Notes: generated by a model not told the origin, from the sequence alone. 64,000 nucleotides of DNA from Kingella potus (GCF_900451175.1 NZ_UGJJ01000002.1:620001-684000); one strand, 5' to 3'; counted from the stretch's first letter, positions 1-8,718 are shown. Numbers and translations are program-made.

Positions 1-1346
1 CCCCACTCGACGGCCGCTATGCCCGCTCCGTCGAAGCCCTGCGTCCCGTGTTCTCCGAATACGGGCTAATCAAAGCCCGTGTCCGAGTCGAATTAAACTG
101 GCTCAAAGCCCTGGCGGCCGAGCCGGCGATTGCCGAAGTCCCCGCCTTTTCCGCCGCCGCCCTTGCCGAAATCGACGGCGTTATCGACGGCTTTTCATTG
201 GAAGACGCGGCAGCGGTAAAAGCCATCGAAGCCACGACCAACCACGATGTCAAAGCCGTCGAATACTGGCTGAAAGAACGTTTTGCCGCCGTGCCCGAAG
301 TGGCCGCAGTCAGCGAATTTATCCACTTCGCCTGCACCAGCGAAGACATCAACAACCTCTCCCACGCGCTGATGCTGCAAGAAGCGCGCGACAACGTGTT
401 GCTGCCCAAGCTCGCCGAAATCGTGGAAAAACTCACCGGCATGGCGCACAGCCTGGCCGCCGTACCCATGATGAGCCGCACCCACGGCCAGCCCGCCACG
501 CCCACCACGCTCGGCAAAGAGCTTGCCAATGTGGTTTACCGCCTGCAACGCCAGATCCGCATCCTCGAATCGCAGGAATTTCTCGGCAAAACCAACGGCG
601 CGGTGGGCAACTACAACGCCCATCTGGCCGCCTATCCCGATGTGGATTGGGAAAACCATTGCCGCCGCTTCGTCGAAAGCGGCCTGGGGCTCGCGTTCAA
701 CCCCTACACCATCCAAATCGAGCCGCACGACTACATGGCCGAATTTTTCCAAACCCTCTCGCGCATCAACACCATCCTGATTGATTTCAACCGCGACGTA
801 TGGGGCTACATCTCGCTCGGTTACTTCAAACAAAAAGTCAAAGCCGGCGAAGTCGGTTCGTCCACCATGCCGCACAAAGTCAACCCGATTGATTTTGAAA
901 ACTCCGAAGGCAACCTCGGCATGGCCAACGCCGTACTCGGTTTCCTCGCCGAAAAACTGCCCGTATCCCGCTGGCAGCGCGACCTCACCGACAGCACGGT
1001 TTTGCGCAATATGGGCGTGGGCGCGGGCTACACCCTGCTTGGCTACGCCGCCCACCTGCGCGGCCTGGACAAACTCGAACCCAACCCCGCAGCCCTTGCC
1101 GCCGATTTGGACGCGACATGGGAGCTTTTGGCCGAACCGATTCAAACCGTGATGCGACGCTACGGCGTGGCCAACCCCTATGAAAAACTCAAAGACCTCA
1201 CGCGCGGCAAAAACGGCATCACGCCCGAAACGCTCCAAGCCTTCATAGAGTCGCTGGCCATCCCGGCCGAAGCCAAAGCCGCGCTGCTGGCTCTGACCCC
1301 CGCGCTGTATGTCGGCAAAGCCGAAGAGCTGGCCAAACGGATTTGA
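1..1346 (+). CDS. purB: Adenylosuccinate lyase, 5' end outside the window
   Basis: Purine biosynthesis enzyme of the fumarase/aspartase superfamily. It cleaves SAICAR and adenylosuccinate with release of fumarate. The reading frame is open from base 3 (PLDGRYARSVEAL), which is the conserved N-terminal stretch of the family, so only a few codons are missing. The superfamily signature GSSTMPHKVNP lies near base 850-885, and the catalytic-region TSEDINNLSHAL near 335-370. The GTG at base 48 is internal and is not the start. An inverted DUS pair just downstream probably ends the transcript. The assignment is secure. Confidence 0.96.
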   Translation, partial: PLDGRYARSVEALRPVFSEYGLIKARVRVELNWLKALAAEPAIAEVPAFSAAALAEIDGVIDGFSLEDAAAVKAIEATTNHDVKAVEYWLKERFAAVPEVAAVSEFIHFACTSEDINNLSHALMLQEARDNVLLPKLAEIVEKLTGMAHSLAAVPMMSRTHGQPATPTTLGKELANVVYRLQRQIRILESQEFLGKTNGAVGNYNAHLAAYPDVDWENHCRRFVESGLGLAFNPYTIQIEPHDYMAEFFQTLSRINTILIDFNRDVWGYISLGYFKQKVKAGEVGSSTMPHKVNPIDFENSEGNLGMANAVLGFLAEKLPVSRWQRDLTDSTVLRNMGVGAGYTLLGYAAHLRGLDKLEPNPAALAADLDATWELLAEPIQTVMRRYGVANPYEKLKDLTRGKNGITPETLQAFIESLAIPAEAKAALLALTPALYVGKAEELAKRI

Positions 1347-1380
1347 AGCGTTTGCCGAGTGTACTTGGTTTCCTTGAGTC

Positions 1381-1416
1381 AGAGGCCGTCTGAAAACCGG
1401 TTTTCAGACGGCCTCT
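1381..1416 (+). terminator. Inverted DUS pair behind purB
   Basis: AGGCCGTCTGAA and its reverse complement sit almost loop-free, giving an 18-bp perfect palindrome about 35 bases after the purB stop. Inverted DUS pairs are known to act as terminators in Neisseria. No long T run follows, so the terminator role is inferred. Confidence 0.7.
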
Positions 1417-1517
1417 GCTATGCCGTGCGATTGCCAGCATTCTTTCATGCCGTTACAATCCGCCGCCGCATACTAAGGCATACACGTTAAAACAAATACA
1501 GAGAAAAAGGGGGTTGT

Positions 1518-2729
1518 GTGGCCGCATTTATCTATGATGTCGTGATTATCGGCGCGGGGCCGGCGGGTTCGGTATCGGCCGCGCTGCTGAACAAACAGGG
1601 TTTCAGCGTCTGCGTATTGGAAAAGCAGCATTTCCCCCGCTTCGTTATCGGCGAGAGCCTGCTGCCGTATGCGATGGACGTGCTCGCAGAAGCGGATCTC
1701 CTGCACGCCGTACAGGCTGCGGGACTGGGCTTCCAATATAAAAACGGCTTCGCCTTTTCCTGGGGCGAACGCTATACCTCGTTCAGCTTCCTCGACAAAT
1801 TCAGCGCAGGCAATACCACCGCCTTCAACGTCCAACGTGCCGATTTCGACAAACTCCTCATCGACGAAACCGAAAAACGCGGCGTGGCCGTGCGCTACGG
1901 CGAAACCGTCAAACGCTTCGACAACGAAGGCGACACCGTCATGCTCGCCGTGGAGCGCGAAAACGGCGAAGTGTACGAAATGGAAACCCGTTTCGTCCTC
2001 GATGCCAGCGGCTTCTACCGCGCCCTGCCGCGCCTGATGAACTGGGAGCTGCCGCCGCACAGCGTGATGCGGCAGGTGCATTTTACCCACATCGACGACC
2101 GCATCACCTCGCCCAAATTCGACCGCAACAAAAACCTCGTCTGCATCCATCCCGAATACCGCGACGTATGGGTTTGGCTCATCCCGTTTGCCAACGGCAG
2201 AAGCTCTATCGGCGTAGTGGGCGAAGAACACTACTTCCGCCACGAAAGCACCGCCGCCATCCTCAAAGGCATGGTGGCGGAAATCCCGTACCTCGCCGAA
2301 ATCCTGGCCGACGCGAAATGGGACAACGGCTTCCCCTTCCATTACCTGCCCGGCTACACCACCAAAGGCAAAGGCCTCTACGGCCGCCATTTCGCCCTTT
2401 TGGGCGCGTCGGGAGAGTTTCTCGACCCTGTTTTTTCCTCCGGCGTAACCATCGCCGTACAGTCGGCCAAACTCGCCGTTGCCTGCACCGCACGCGAGCT
2501 GCGCGGGCAGAATCCCGATTGGAAAAGCGAATTTGCCATCCCGCTGATGAGCGGGGTAACCGCTTTCGGCAGCTACATACAGGGCTGGTACGACGGACGC
2601 TTTCAAGATCTGGTTTTCGACGTGGACAAAAACAGCGACACCGGCCGCATGGTCTGCGCCATCCTCGCCGGCTACGCCTGGGACAAAGAAAACCCCTTCG
2701 TACGCGAATCGCAGATATTGTTCGGATAA
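1518..2729 (+). CDS. FAD-dependent oxidoreductase of the halogenase / geranylgeranyl-reductase family
   Basis: A 403-residue flavoprotein. The N-terminal dinucleotide-binding motif GAGPAGS is at residues 12-18 and GESLLP at 45-50. A WVWLIP motif at 218-223 matches the WxWxIP element of flavin-dependent halogenases, and Lys75 (FQYKNGFAF) falls where those enzymes carry their catalytic lysine. The GASGEFLDPVFSSG stretch near 295-308 is the usual C-terminal FAD contact. It starts with GTG at 1518, with AGGGGG just upstream. No flavin reductase gene or carrier-protein gene is adjacent, so the substrate is unknown. It is shorter than tryptophan halogenases (about 500 residues). The family is seen in the sequence; halogenation is inference. 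Confidence 0.75.
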   Translation: MAAFIYDVVIIGAGPAGSVSAALLNKQGFSVCVLEKQHFPRFVIGESLLPYAMDVLAEADLLHAVQAAGLGFQYKNGFAFSWGERYTSFSFLDKFSAGNTTAFNVQRADFDKLLIDETEKRGVAVRYGETVKRFDNEGDTVMLAVERENGEVYEMETRFVLDASGFYRALPRLMNWELPPHSVMRQVHFTHIDDRITSPKFDRNKNLVCIHPEYRDVWVWLIPFANGRSSIGVVGEEHYFRHESTAAILKGMVAEIPYLAEILADAKWDNGFPFHYLPGYTTKGKGLYGRHFALLGASGEFLDPVFSSGVTIAVQSAKLAVACTARELRGQNPDWKSEFAIPLMSGVTAFGSYIQGWYDGRFQDLVFDVDKNSDTGRMVCAILAGYAWDKENPFVRESQILFG

Positions 2730-2748
2730 GCCTCCGGCCAAGCGCAAC

Positions 2749-2788
2749 AGGCCGTCTGAAAACCCGGAAACGGTTTTTCAGACGGCCT
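2749..2788 (+). terminator. Inverted DUS pair behind the FAD oxidoreductase
   Basis: A DUS at 2749-2760 and its inverse at 2777-2788 form a stem-loop 20 bases after the stop codon. This is the likely transcription end for the flavoprotein gene. Confidence 0.65.
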
Positions 2789-2843
2789 GCGGGTTTCCAG
2801 CCCCGCCGCCGTACGTGCCCCGCGCCCTATTGCGCCGTAAGAA

Positions 2844-2883
2844 AGGCCGTCTGAAAAAGCCGGATACAGTTTTCAGACGGCCT
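2844..2883 (+). repeat. Second inverted DUS pair upstream of fba
   Basis: A DUS at 2844-2855 faces its inverse at 2872-2883. It lies just before the fba promoter, so two palindromes are stacked in one 219-bp gap. Confidence 0.75.
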
Positions 2884-2896
2884 TTCAACTCAACTT

Positions 2897-2905
2897 TGCT
2901 ATAAT
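2897..2905 (+). promoter_or_regulatory. Extended -10 promoter of fba
   Basis: TGCTATAAT at 2897-2905 is a perfect extended -10 element (TGnTATAAT). No convincing -35 box is present because the DUS palindrome occupies that position. It lies about 45 bases before the fba start. Confidence 0.55.
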
Positions 2906-2948
2906 CCGCGCCCTACATCCGATTACATTTTATTTTTAGGAGTTTTTC

Positions 2949-4013
2949 ATGGCACTCGTCTCCATGCGCCAACTGCTCGACCATGCTGCCGAACACAGCT
3001 ACGGCCTGCCTGCTTTCAACGTTAACAACCTCGAACAAATGCGCGCCATCATGGAAGCCGCCGACCAGGTAAACGCCCCCGTGATTGTCCAAGCCAGCGC
3101 GGGTGCGCGCAAATACGCCGGTGCGCCGTTTTTACGCCACCTGATTCTAGCGGCGGTGGAAGAGTTTCCGCATATTCCTGTGGTGATGCACCAAGACCAC
3201 GGCGCATCGCCCGACGTGTGCCAGCGCTCCATCCAACTCGGCTTCTCCTCCGTGATGATGGACGGCTCGCTGCTGGAAGACGGCAAAACCCCGTCGAGCT
3301 ACGAATACAATGTCAACGCCACGCGCACCGTGGTAAATTTCTCCCATGCCTGCGGCGTGTCGGTAGAGGGCGAAATCGGTGTATTGGGCAATTTGGAAAC
3401 CGGTGAGGCGGGCGAAGAAGACGGTGTGGGCGCGGTGGGCAAACTCTCGCACGACCAAATGCTTACCAGCGTGGAAGATGCCGTGCGCTTTGTAAAAGAC
3501 ACAGGCGTGGACGCGCTGGCGATTGCCGTGGGCACATCTCACGGCGCGTACAAATTCACCCGTCCGCCTACAGGCGACGTGTTGCGCATCGACCGCATCA
3601 AAGAAATCCACCAGGCCCTGCCCAACACCCACATTGTGATGCACGGCTCCAGCTCCGTGCCGCAGGAATGGCTCAAAGTGATTAACGAATACGGCGGCAA
3701 CATCGGCGAAACTTACGGCGTACCCGTGGAAGAAATCGTCGAGGGCATCAAACACGGCGTGCGCAAAGTCAACATCGACACCGATTTGCGCCTGGCCAGC
3801 ACCGGCGCAATACGCAAATTTATGGCCGAAAACCCTGCCGAATTCGACCCGCGCAAATACCTGGCCAAAACCGTCGAAGCCATGAAGCAAATCTGTATCG
3901 ACCGCTATCTGGCCTTCGGCTGCGAGGGTCAGGCCTCGAAAATCAAGCCCGTATCGCTGGACAAAATGGCTGAACGCTACGCCAAGGGCGAATTGGGTCA
4001 AATTACCGGCTAA
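2949..4013 (+). CDS. fba: Class II fructose-bisphosphate aldolase
   Basis: Zinc-dependent aldolase that interconverts fructose-1,6-bisphosphate with dihydroxyacetone phosphate and glyceraldehyde-3-phosphate in glycolysis and gluconeogenesis. The 354 residues match the class IIB length. Visible motifs are VVMHQDHGASPD (metal-binding His/Asp), VEGEIGVLGNLETGE, the HGSSSVP loop and KVNIDTDLR near the C-terminus. The ribosome site TTTAGGAG lies seven bases before the ATG. It is a single-gene unit between DUS palindromes. Confidence 0.97.
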   Translation: MALVSMRQLLDHAAEHSYGLPAFNVNNLEQMRAIMEAADQVNAPVIVQASAGARKYAGAPFLRHLILAAVEEFPHIPVVMHQDHGASPDVCQRSIQLGFSSVMMDGSLLEDGKTPSSYEYNVNATRTVVNFSHACGVSVEGEIGVLGNLETGEAGEEDGVGAVGKLSHDQMLTSVEDAVRFVKDTGVDALAIAVGTSHGAYKFTRPPTGDVLRIDRIKEIHQALPNTHIVMHGSSSVPQEWLKVINEYGGNIGETYGVPVEEIVEGIKHGVRKVNIDTDLRLASTGAIRKFMAENPAEFDPRKYLAKTVEAMKQICIDRYLAFGCEGQASKIKPVSLDKMAERYAKGELGQITG

Positions 4014-4033
4014 TTTGCCCGCAATATGCGTTG

Positions 4034-4074
4034 AGGCCGTCTGAAAATCCGTAAAACAGGTTTTCAGACGGCCT
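4034..4074 (+). terminator. Inverted DUS pair behind fba
   Basis: A DUS at 4034-4045 and its inverse at 4063-4074, 20 bases after the fba stop. Likely terminator. Confidence 0.65.
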
Positions 4075-4102
4075 TAAAAGTTACCGCCGACAAGGACAAA
4101 GC

Positions 4103-4747
4103 ATGGACAAGCAAACGGGCACCGTCGCCCGCTGGCACGACGATAAGGGCTACGGCTTTATCCGCTGCGACGACAACGGTCGGGAAGTATTTTTCCACAT
4201 CAGCCAGTTCCGTGCGGACAGGCGGCCGGAGTGCGGCGACAGAGTGGCGTTTGCTCTCGCCGAACGGCAAGGGAAAACACAGGCGGTGAGCGTGCAGGAA
4301 CTTGCCTTCGTGCAGCGTAAAGCCATGGCACGGAAACGCCAAGAAAAGCAGCGGCAGCAACAACAGCAGGCATTTGCGTCCGGCCGCAGCAGCCAAGCCA
4401 CCGTTGTCGCCGCACTCTATGCAGGTGTGGCCGTTTTGTGTGCGGCAGGCAGACTGCCGTGGCTGCTGTTTGCATGGTATATCGTTGCCGGCATCATTAC
4501 ATTTGCTGCCTATTATTCAGACAAACAGGCGGCACAGGCAGGAGAATGGCGTATCAAAGAAGACACGCTGCACATGTTGGCATTACTCGGCGGCTGGGGC
4601 GGCGCACTTCTGGCGCAAGCCTATATGCGCCACAAATCGCAAAAAGCATCTTTCCGCAGCGTGTTTTACGCCACCGTCTTTTTCAACACCGCCGCTTTGC
4701 TGTATCTCGCCACGCGTCCGGCATGGTTTGCGGTGTTGTGGCGGTAG
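4103..4747 (+). CDS. Cold-shock domain / DUF1294 membrane protein
   Basis: A 214-residue two-part protein. Residues 1 to about 65 form a cold-shock-type OB fold with the nucleic-acid-binding pattern KGYGFIRCDD and VFFHISQF. A charged, Gln-rich linker follows (about 75-95). The rest has hydrophobic segments and the C-terminal pattern typical of DUF1294 (YYSDKQAAQAGEWRIKEDTLH, GGWGGALLAQ, HKSQKASF). This combination is a recognised architecture, but its function is unknown. It could couple RNA binding to the inner membrane. It stands where rpsJ would be expected ahead of rplC, yet a promoter separates it from rplC. Confidence 0.85.
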   Translation: MDKQTGTVARWHDDKGYGFIRCDDNGREVFFHISQFRADRRPECGDRVAFALAERQGKTQAVSVQELAFVQRKAMARKRQEKQRQQQQQAFASGRSSQATVVAALYAGVAVLCAAGRLPWLLFAWYIVAGIITFAAYYSDKQAAQAGEWRIKEDTLHMLALLGGWGGALLAQAYMRHKSQKASFRSVFYATVFFNTAALLYLATRPAWFAVLWR

Positions 4748-4858
4748 GACGGAGTTGTCCCGTTTGCTGGGAAAGGCAGGGTGTGCCGGTTTGACGGATG
4801 CCTTCCTGCCGTCTTTGCGGCTGCTTGTTGCAAAAATTATCGGTTGCGGCATTTTCTC

Positions 4859-4888
4859 TTGAAAATACAGCCGGTAGTGTAGTATAGT
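4859..4888 (+). promoter_or_regulatory. Promoter of the rplC ribosomal operon
   Basis: TTGAAA at 4859-4864 and TATAGT at 4883-4888 are separated by 18 bases. The site lies about 90 bases before rplC and is the only good sigma-70 match in the gap, so the operon probably starts here. Confidence 0.65.
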
Positions 4889-4894
4889 GCGCAG

Positions 4895-4923
4895 CTTGGC
4901 GTTACGCGCCAAGAATCTTTTTT
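4895..4923 (+). promoter_or_regulatory. Leader hairpin with T run before rplC
   Basis: CTTGGCG and CGCCAAG form a 7-bp stem around a 5-base loop at 4895-4913, followed by a T6 run at 4918-4923. It lies about 54 bases before the rplC start and just behind the promoter, so it looks like a transcription attenuator. In E. coli the S10 operon leader is attenuated by L4. Whether L4 acts here is inference. Confidence 0.5.
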
Positions 4924-4976
4924 GTCCAATGGTCGGCCAATCGCAGCTGACCCCTTTAATTTTAAGGAAAATAATC

Positions 4977-5621
4977 ATGACATTAGGTCTGGTTGGGCGC
5001 AAAGTGGGTATGACCCGCGTGTTCGACGAACAGGGCGTTTCTGTTCCGGTAACCGTGTTGGAAATTACCCCCAACCGCGTCACGCAACTGAAATCCGAAG
5101 ATACCGACGGTTATACGGCCGTTCAGGTTACCTTCGGTCAGAAAAAAGCGAAACATACCGATAAAGCCGAAGCCGGACATTTTGCGAAAGCAGGTGTCGA
5201 GGCTGGTCGCGGTTTGGTTGAATTTGCTGTTTCTGCCGAAAAGCTGGCCGAATTGCAAGTGGGCGGCGAAATTTCCGTTTCCCTGTTTGAAGCGGGTCAG
5301 TTGGTTGATGTTACCGGCACCTCGAAAGGTAAAGGCTTCTCCGGCACCATCAAACGCCACAACTTCGACTCCCAGCGCACTTCCCACGGTAACTCCCGTT
5401 CGCACCGCGTACCCGGCTCCATCGGTATGGCGCAGGATCCCGGCCGTGTTTTCCCGGGTCAGCGTATGGCGGGGCAGTATGGCAACACCCGTTCTACCGT
5501 ACAGAATCTTCAAGTTGTGCGCATTGATGCAGAGCGCAACCTCTTGCTGGTAAAGGGTGCTGTTCCTGGTGCTGTGAATAGCGATGTGATTGTCCGTCCC
5601 GGCGTGAAAGTGGGTGCGTAA
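4977..5621 (+). CDS. rplC: 50S ribosomal protein L3
   Basis: L3 binds 23S rRNA early in assembly and reaches toward the peptidyl-transferase centre. The 214 residues start MTLGLVGRKVGMTRVF, the family N-terminus. The ATG at 4977 is preceded by TTTAAGGA; an in-frame extension to 4887 is not needed. The extended loop near residues 125-165 has the typical SHGNSRSHRVPGSIGMAQ. It is the first gene of the block, with no rpsJ before it. Its stop overlaps the rplD start (TAATG). Confidence 0.97.
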   Translation: MTLGLVGRKVGMTRVFDEQGVSVPVTVLEITPNRVTQLKSEDTDGYTAVQVTFGQKKAKHTDKAEAGHFAKAGVEAGRGLVEFAVSAEKLAELQVGGEISVSLFEAGQLVDVTGTSKGKGFSGTIKRHNFDSQRTSHGNSRSHRVPGSIGMAQDPGRVFPGQRMAGQYGNTRSTVQNLQVVRIDAERNLLLVKGAVPGAVNSDVIVRPGVKVGA

Positions 5622-6241
5622 TGGAATTAAAAGTAATTAATGCACAAGGTCAGGTTGCAGGCTCCTTGTCTGCTTCCGATACTTTATTTGCGCGAGAATA
5701 TAATGAAGCACTGGTTCATCAGTTGGTAACTGCCTATTTGGCTAATGCCCGCTCTGGTAACCGTGCCCAGCTTACCCGTGCCGAAGTAAAACATTCCACT
5801 AAAAAGCCGTGGAGACAGAAAGGTACGGGGCGTGCCCGTTCCGGTATGACTTCCTCTCCTTTGTGGAGAAGCGGTGGTCGCGCATTTCCGAACAAGCCTG
5901 ATGAGAATTTTACTCAGAAGGTAAACCGTAAGATGTACCGTGCCGGTATGGCTACTATTCTGTCGCAACTGGTTCGCGATGAGCGTCTTTGTGTCATTGA
6001 GCAATTGACTGCGGCGACGCCGAAAACCAAAGACTTTGCCGAGCAGGTAAAGAATCTCGGTTTGGAGCAGGTTTTGTTTGTAACCAGCCAGTTGGACGAA
6101 AACGTATATCTGTCTTCCCGTAATCTGCCAAATGTCTTGGTATTGGAAGCGCAGCAAATTGATCCTTATAGCCTGTTGCGCTATAAAAAAGTAGTGGTTA
6201 CTAAGGCTGCAGTTGCGCAACTTGAGGAGCAATGGGTATGA
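5621..6241 (+). CDS. rplD: 50S ribosomal protein L4
   Basis: L4 contributes to the exit tunnel of the large subunit, and in enterobacteria it represses its own operon. The 206 residues contain the tunnel-loop signature KPWRQKGTGRARSGMTSSPLWRSG (shown by its ends KPWRQKGTGRAR and PLWRSGG). It is translationally coupled to rplC by a one-base overlap and to rplW by ATGA. Confidence 0.97.
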   Translation: MELKVINAQGQVAGSLSASDTLFAREYNEALVHQLVTAYLANARSGNRAQLTRAEVKHSTKKPWRQKGTGRARSGMTSSPLWRSGGRAFPNKPDENFTQKVNRKMYRAGMATILSQLVRDERLCVIEQLTAATPKTKDFAEQVKNLGLEQVLFVTSQLDENVYLSSRNLPNVLVLEAQQIDPYSLLRYKKVVVTKAAVAQLEEQWV

Positions 6242-6552
6242 ATCAAGAACGCTTAATGAAAGTAATTTTGGCACCTGTTGTTTCTGAAAAGAGTAACTTG
6301 CTGGCCGAAAAACGCAATCAGATGACTTTCAAAGTATTGCCGAATGCAACGAAACCTGAAATCAAAGCAGCTGTTGAATTGTTGTTTGGTGTGCAGATTG
6401 CTTCGGTTGCTACCGTTACAATTAAAGGTAAAACCAAGCGATTTGGTCGTAATATGGGTCGTCGCAGTGATGTTAAGAAGGCTTATGTCAGCTTGATCGA
6501 AGGTCAAGAGCTTGATCTCGAATCTGCTGCTGCAGCGGCCGATAAGGAGTAA
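6238..6552 (+). CDS. rplW: 50S ribosomal protein L23
   Basis: L23 lies at the tunnel exit and docks trigger factor and SRP. It has 104 residues from the ATG at 6238 (MNQERLMKVILAPVVSEKS), which is chosen over the ATG at 6232 because GAGGAG sits eight bases upstream and the family starts MNQ. The ATGA overlap with the rplD stop supports coupling. The C-terminal tail ends in an alanine-rich ADKE. Confidence 0.96.
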   Translation: MNQERLMKVILAPVVSEKSNLLAEKRNQMTFKVLPNATKPEIKAAVELLFGVQIASVATVTIKGKTKRFGRNMGRRSDVKKAYVSLIEGQELDLESAAAAADKE

Positions 6553-6557
6553 ATGGA

Positions 6558-7391
6558 ATGGCTATCGTAAAAATGAAGCCTACTTCTGCTGGTCGTCGCG
6601 GCATGGTTCGCGTCATCACGGAAGATTTGTATAAGGGTGCGCCCTATGGCGCGTTGGTTGAGAAAAAGAACTCGACTGCCGGCCGTAACCATAATGGTCA
6701 TATTACCACCCGCCATAAAGGTGGCGGACATAAACAACATTACCGCATCGTCGACTTCAAGCGCAATAAAGACGGTATTCCGGCGAAAGTAGAGCGGATT
6801 GAATATGATCCGAACCGCACGGCACATATTGCGCTCCTGTGTTATGCAGATGGCGAACGTCGCTACATCATTGCTCCGTCTGGCATTCAGGTTGGTGCGG
6901 TATTGTTATCCGGTTCTGAGGCTGCAATTAGAGCAGGCAACACTTTGCCGATTCGTAATATTCCGGTTGGTACTACCGTGCATTGCATCGAAATGAAACC
7001 CGGGAAAGGTGCTCAAATTGCCCGTTCTGCTGGTGCTTCTGCGGTAGTTTTGGCAAAAGAAGGTACGTATGCCCAAGTTCGTTTGCGTTCGGGTGAGGTG
7101 CGTAAAATCCATGTTGATTGCAGGGCTACAGTCGGTGAAGTTGGTAATGAAGAGCAGAGCCTGAAAAAAATCGGTAAGGCAGGTGCTAACCGCTGGCGTG
7201 GTATTCGTCCGACAGTGCGCGGTGTCGTTATGAACCCTGTTGATCACCCGCATGGTGGTGGTGAGGGACGTACCGGTGAGGCTCGTGAGCCCGTTAGTCC
7301 GTGGGGTACGCCTGCTAAAGGTTACCGCACCCGTAACAATAAAAGTACGGATAATATGATTGTCCGCCGCCGTTATTCGAATAAAGGTTAA
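6558..7391 (+). CDS. rplB: 50S ribosomal protein L2
   Basis: L2 is needed for subunit association and peptidyl-transferase assembly. The 277 residues carry MNPVDHPHGGGEGRTG, with the conserved histidine implicated in activity, and end in the basic RRRYSNKG tail. It lies five bases after rplW. Codons ending in T become frequent from here on. Confidence 0.98.
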   Translation: MAIVKMKPTSAGRRGMVRVITEDLYKGAPYGALVEKKNSTAGRNHNGHITTRHKGGGHKQHYRIVDFKRNKDGIPAKVERIEYDPNRTAHIALLCYADGERRYIIAPSGIQVGAVLLSGSEAAIRAGNTLPIRNIPVGTTVHCIEMKPGKGAQIARSAGASAVVLAKEGTYAQVRLRSGEVRKIHVDCRATVGEVGNEEQSLKKIGKAGANRWRGIRPTVRGVVMNPVDHPHGGGEGRTGEAREPVSPWGTPAKGYRTRNNKSTDNMIVRRRYSNKG

Positions 7392-7396
7392 TTGAC

Positions 7397-7675
7397 ATGG
7401 CACGTTCATTGAAAAAAGGTCCGTATGTAGATCTGCATCTTTTGAAAAAAGTGGATGCTGCACGAGCAAATAACGATAAGCGTCCTATTAAAACATGGTC
7501 GCGGCGTTCGACTATTTTGCCTGATTTTATTGGTTTGACTATTGCGGTGCATAACGGCCGCACTCATGTTCCTGTGTTTATTAGTGACAACATGGTCGGA
7601 CATAAATTGGGCGAGTTCTCGTTGACCCGTACTTTTAAAGGCCACTTGGCCGATAAAAAGGCCAAAAAGAAATAA
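7397..7675 (+). CDS. rpsS: 30S ribosomal protein S19
   Basis: S19 is a head protein that binds 16S rRNA with S13. The 92 residues start MARSLKKGPYVDLHLLKKV and contain RRSTILPDFIGLTIAVHNG and the FSLTRTFKGH end region, all family-typical. It lies five bases after rplB. Confidence 0.97.
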   Translation: MARSLKKGPYVDLHLLKKVDAARANNDKRPIKTWSRRSTILPDFIGLTIAVHNGRTHVPVFISDNMVGHKLGEFSLTRTFKGHLADKKAKKK

Positions 7676-7683
7676 GGTAAATC

Positions 7684-8013
7684 ATGAGAGTATCATCAAG
7701 TCATAAAAATGCACGGATTTCTGCGCAAAAAGCTCGCTTGGTTGTAGATTTGATTCGTGGTAAGGATGTTGCCCAGGCATTGAATATTTTGACATTTAGT
7801 CCGAAAAAAGGTGCTGAGCTGGTTAAGAAGGTATTGGAATCTGCTATTGCAAATGCTGAGCATAATAACGGTGTTGATATCGATGAGTTGAAAGTCGTAA
7901 CTGTTTATGTTGATAAGGCATCTTCGTTGAAACGTTTTCAAGCCCGGGCAAAGGGGCGTGGCAATCGTATTGAGAAACAAACTTGCCATATCAATGTAAC
8001 GGTAGGAAACTAA
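7684..8013 (+). CDS. rplV: 50S ribosomal protein L22
   Basis: L22 lines the exit tunnel with a long beta-hairpin. The 109 residues have the family patterns SAQKARLVVDLIRGK and the hairpin sequence RFQARAKGRGNRI. Changes in that loop cause macrolide resistance in other bacteria, and none of the known insertions or deletions is evident here. Confidence 0.97.
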   Translation: MRVSSSHKNARISAQKARLVVDLIRGKDVAQALNILTFSPKKGAELVKKVLESAIANAEHNNGVDIDELKVVTVYVDKASSLKRFQARAKGRGNRIEKQTCHINVTVGN

Positions 8014-8022
8014 GGAAAATCT

Positions 8023-8718
8023 ATGGGACAAAAAATTCATCCGACTGGTTTTCGCCTAGCGGTAAATAAAAACTGGTCTTCAAAGTGGTTTGCTAAAACT
8101 GGAGAGTTTTCAACTGTTTTGAAACAAGATATTGATGTTCGCGACTATTTGCGCAAGCGTTTGGCAAATGCTTCTGTTGGGCGTGTCGTTATTGAGCGTC
8201 CTGCTAAATCTGCACGTATTACCATCTATTCTGCTCGCCCTGGTGTGGTCATTGGTAGAAAAGGTGAAGACATTGAGGTGTTGAAGCGTGATTTGCAAAA
8301 TCTCTTGGGCGTACCGGTTCATGTCAATATTGAAGAAATTCGTAAGCCGGAATTGGATGCTCAGATTATTGCTGACGGTGTTGCGCAGCAATTGGAGAAG
8401 CGTGTTCAGTTTCGTCGTGCCATGAAGCGTGCAATGCAAAATGCAATGCGTGTCGGTGCAAAAGGTATTAAAATTATGACCTCTGGCCGTTTGAATGGTG
8501 CTGATATTGCTCGTAGCGAATGGTATCGAGAAGGGCGTGTGCCATTGCATACTTTGCGTGCTAATGTTGATTATGCTACAAGTGAGGCGCATACAACTTA
8601 CGGTGTAATTGGTTTGAAAGTTTGGGTTTATACTGGCGAGGGCAATGAGTCTGTTCAAGCAAAACCTGAACAGGAAAACAAACGTAGAAAGGCAGGTAGA
8701 AATGCTGCAGCCAACTAG
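8023..8718 (+). CDS. rpsC: 30S ribosomal protein S3
   Basis: S3 is a head protein with two KH-type domains and contributes to mRNA entry and unwinding. The 231 residues start MGQKIHPTGFRLAVNK. The KH motif VVIGRKGEDIE is near residues 65-80. Its end overlaps the start of rplP by 17 bases, so the two are probably translationally coupled. Confidence 0.97.
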   Translation: MGQKIHPTGFRLAVNKNWSSKWFAKTGEFSTVLKQDIDVRDYLRKRLANASVGRVVIERPAKSARITIYSARPGVVIGRKGEDIEVLKRDLQNLLGVPVHVNIEEIRKPELDAQIIADGVAQQLEKRVQFRRAMKRAMQNAMRVGAKGIKIMTSGRLNGADIARSEWYREGRVPLHTLRANVDYATSEAHTTYGVIGLKVWVYTGEGNESVQAKPEQENKRRKAGRNAAAN

